From Thiothrix nivea DSM 5205 (lineage in GTDB: Bacteria; Pseudomonadota; Gammaproteobacteria; Thiotrichales; Thiotrichaceae): a stretch of DNA of 64,000 nt. Made by a program: the position numbers and the translations under genes. Below, piece after piece: positions 63,149-64,000 of the stretch. The notes under the pieces are model-generated. The model had not been told where the DNA came from. It made no database searches and worked only from the letters and a program-made list of their open reading frames with translations. Numbering within the stretch: position 1 is the stretch's first letter; each line of letters starts with the position of its first letter. The DNA is taken from contig NZ_JH651384.1 of NCBI RefSeq assembly GCF_000260135.1, positions 499,693 to 563,692 on the forward strand, written 5' to 3'.

Positions 63149-63721
63149 ATGAAACAACGTTTGAAGCTTGCCGCCCAAATCCTGCTGCCTTTGCTCTTGC
63201 TTTCACAAGCGGTGGCTGCTGACTGGGTACTGGACAACGACAAATCCGCCCTGTATTTCGTTTCGATCAAAAAGGAAAACGTGGCGGAAACCCACACTTT
63301 CAAAAACCTTTCCGGCCTTATCACCGAAGCGGGTCAGGGTTCCCTGACCATCGATCTCGCCAGCCTCGAAACCAATATCGACATACGCAACACCCGGATG
63401 CGCGACCACCTGTTTGAAACCAGTAAATTCGCCACCGCCACTGTCAGCGTTGACCTGACCCAAACCGGCCTCAAACCCGGCATCCAGACCGTCAAGGTGA
63501 TACTGGATTTGCATGGGGTGAAAAAGGAAATCCCGGCGGTGGTCGCCATTACCGAAGTGGGTAATACCGTGCAGGTTGCCAGCGTCGCCCCCGTCATACT
63601 GGACGCAGCAGAATTTGATCTGGCGGGCGGCCTCACCACCCTGCGGGAAATCGGCGCGGTTGCCAGCATCAGCAATGCCGTACCAGTTACCTTCTTCCTC
63701 AGCTTTGCGAAGCAGGACTAA
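63149..63721 (+). CDS. YceI family periplasmic protein
   Basis: 190 residues with a signal peptide ending near 'SQAVAADW'. The YceI lipocalin-like barrel shows 'WVLDNDKSALYFVSIKKENV', 'TIDLASLETNIDIRNTRMRDH' and 'LFETSKFATATVSVDLTQT'. Members bind polyisoprenoid-type lipids in the periplasm. It may be cotranscribed with the Crp/Fnr regulator. Its stop overlaps the convergent PqiC-like gene. Confidence 0.92.
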   Translation: MKQRLKLAAQILLPLLLLSQAVAADWVLDNDKSALYFVSIKKENVAETHTFKNLSGLITEAGQGSLTIDLASLETNIDIRNTRMRDHLFETSKFATATVSVDLTQTGLKPGIQTVKVILDLHGVKKEIPAVVAITEVGNTVQVASVAPVILDAAEFDLAGGLTTLREIGAVASISNAVPVTFFLSFAKQD

Positions 63722-64000
63722 CGCGCCGCCAGCGCCCGAACCATCTGGTTGGCGAGATCAGCCACCAAGGTACTTTGCGCCTTGACGACACCTTCCACGC
63801 CCGCCTGGGTGGTTTTGCGTTCCAGCGCCACTGGTTCAGTGACGAGGATTTTACCGTCACTGCCAGCCTCCAGCTGCCACAAACCACGCAACACCGCCTT
63901 GCTGCCGGGCGTGCCGTCAAACTGGTCGAGTTTCACCACTACCTGATACTGGGGGGTCTGGCTGGCCTCCCAGGGAATGGTTTGCACTTGAGTGGCAGGC
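63718..64000 (-). CDS. PqiC-like ABC transport auxiliary lipoprotein, partial
   Basis: Only the last ~94 residues are inside the window; the frame stays open to the end. 'QTPQYQVVVKLDQFDGTPGS' and 'ALERKTTQAGVEGVVKAQS' with 'LVADLANQMVRAL' match the C-terminal half of the PqiC/YmbA (DUF330/ABC-type transport auxiliary) family, outer-membrane lipoproteins that work with PqiAB or Mla-type MCE lipid transport systems. The missing N-terminus should carry the lipobox. Confidence 0.82.
   Translation of the reverse strand, partial: PATQVQTIPWEASQTPQYQVVVKLDQFDGTPGSKAVLRGLWQLEAGSDGKILVTEPVALERKTTQAGVEGVVKAQSTLVADLANQMVRALAAR

Overview
The window reads as a continuous, gene-dense stretch of chromosome from a Gram-negative gammaproteobacterium, most plausibly a sulfur-storing member of the Thiotrichales such as Thiothrix. 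This is inferred from gene content: LpxH-type lipid A synthesis, a gammaproteobacterial trpS/scpA/scpB/yciB neighbourhood, and a glycine/tyrosine-rich secreted protein that looks like a sulfur-globule envelope protein. No prophage, integron or CRISPR array is visible. The only mobile DNA seen is a decayed IS3-type remnant next to tRNA-Ser.

Layout. 0-2 kb: 3' part of a PAS histidine kinase with its FixJ-type regulator. 1.9-9.3 kb: a SpeE-like methyltransferase-fold protein, then a tightly overlapping RDD / SpoIIM-like / DUF4129 / DUF4350 / MoxR / DUF58 operon. 9.4-16.5 kb: a Tat-exported bicovalent-flavin oxidase lipoprotein, a coiled-coil protein, an HtrA/DegP protease divergent from an OmpR/EnvZ-type two-component pair, small lipoproteins and a DksA/TraR zinc-finger protein. 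16.6-19.6 kb: a large lipoprotein with glycosidase-like signatures, the IS3 remnant and tRNA-Ser(UGA). 19.7-29.2 kb: housekeeping genes (purMN, scpAB, trpS, M50 protease, YciO, YciB, YciI, parvulin, YgfZ, LpxH). 29.2-31 kb: an Anbu proteasome-like protease facing a zinc metallopeptidase. 31-40.5 kb: a surface-polysaccharide cluster (three GT4 glycosyltransferases, flippase, O-antigen-ligase-like protein, DUF4091 lipoprotein, GINT1-like protein). 40.5-44.2 kb: a degenerate REC-PAS-EAL protein resembling FimX, proA and a PIN/NYN-like protein. 44.3-49.1 kb: gcvT-gcvH-gcvP behind a tandem glycine riboswitch, with a long nested palindrome between gcvH and gcvP.

49.3-60.4 kb is the most striking region: thirteen overlapping or nearly abutting genes encode Mrp antiporter subunits (E, F, G, MbhD-like, MbhE+B, C), one 1044-residue protein holding two complete antiporter modules, NuoH/B/C/D-like subunits, a fusion of a NuoI-like ferredoxin with a GltD-like FAD/NAD(P)H oxidoreductase, and a ferritin-like protein. 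This is the architecture of the MBH/MBX/MBS family that links group 4 hydrogenases and complex I. The NiFe ligands are incomplete, and the NuoB-like subunit has lost one of the usual cluster cysteines, so it is not a classical hydrogenase. I infer a cation-translocating NAD(P)H/ferredoxin or sulfur-compound redox complex.

60.4-64 kb: a small tandem-repeat protein, a DUF302 protein, the putative sulfur-globule protein, a Crp/Fnr regulator without FeS cysteines, a YceI protein and a partial PqiC-like lipoprotein. Three FNR-type boxes lie upstream of the repeat protein, the globule protein and the regulator. Two of them sit about 41-42 bases before a plausible start site, suggesting a small local regulon.
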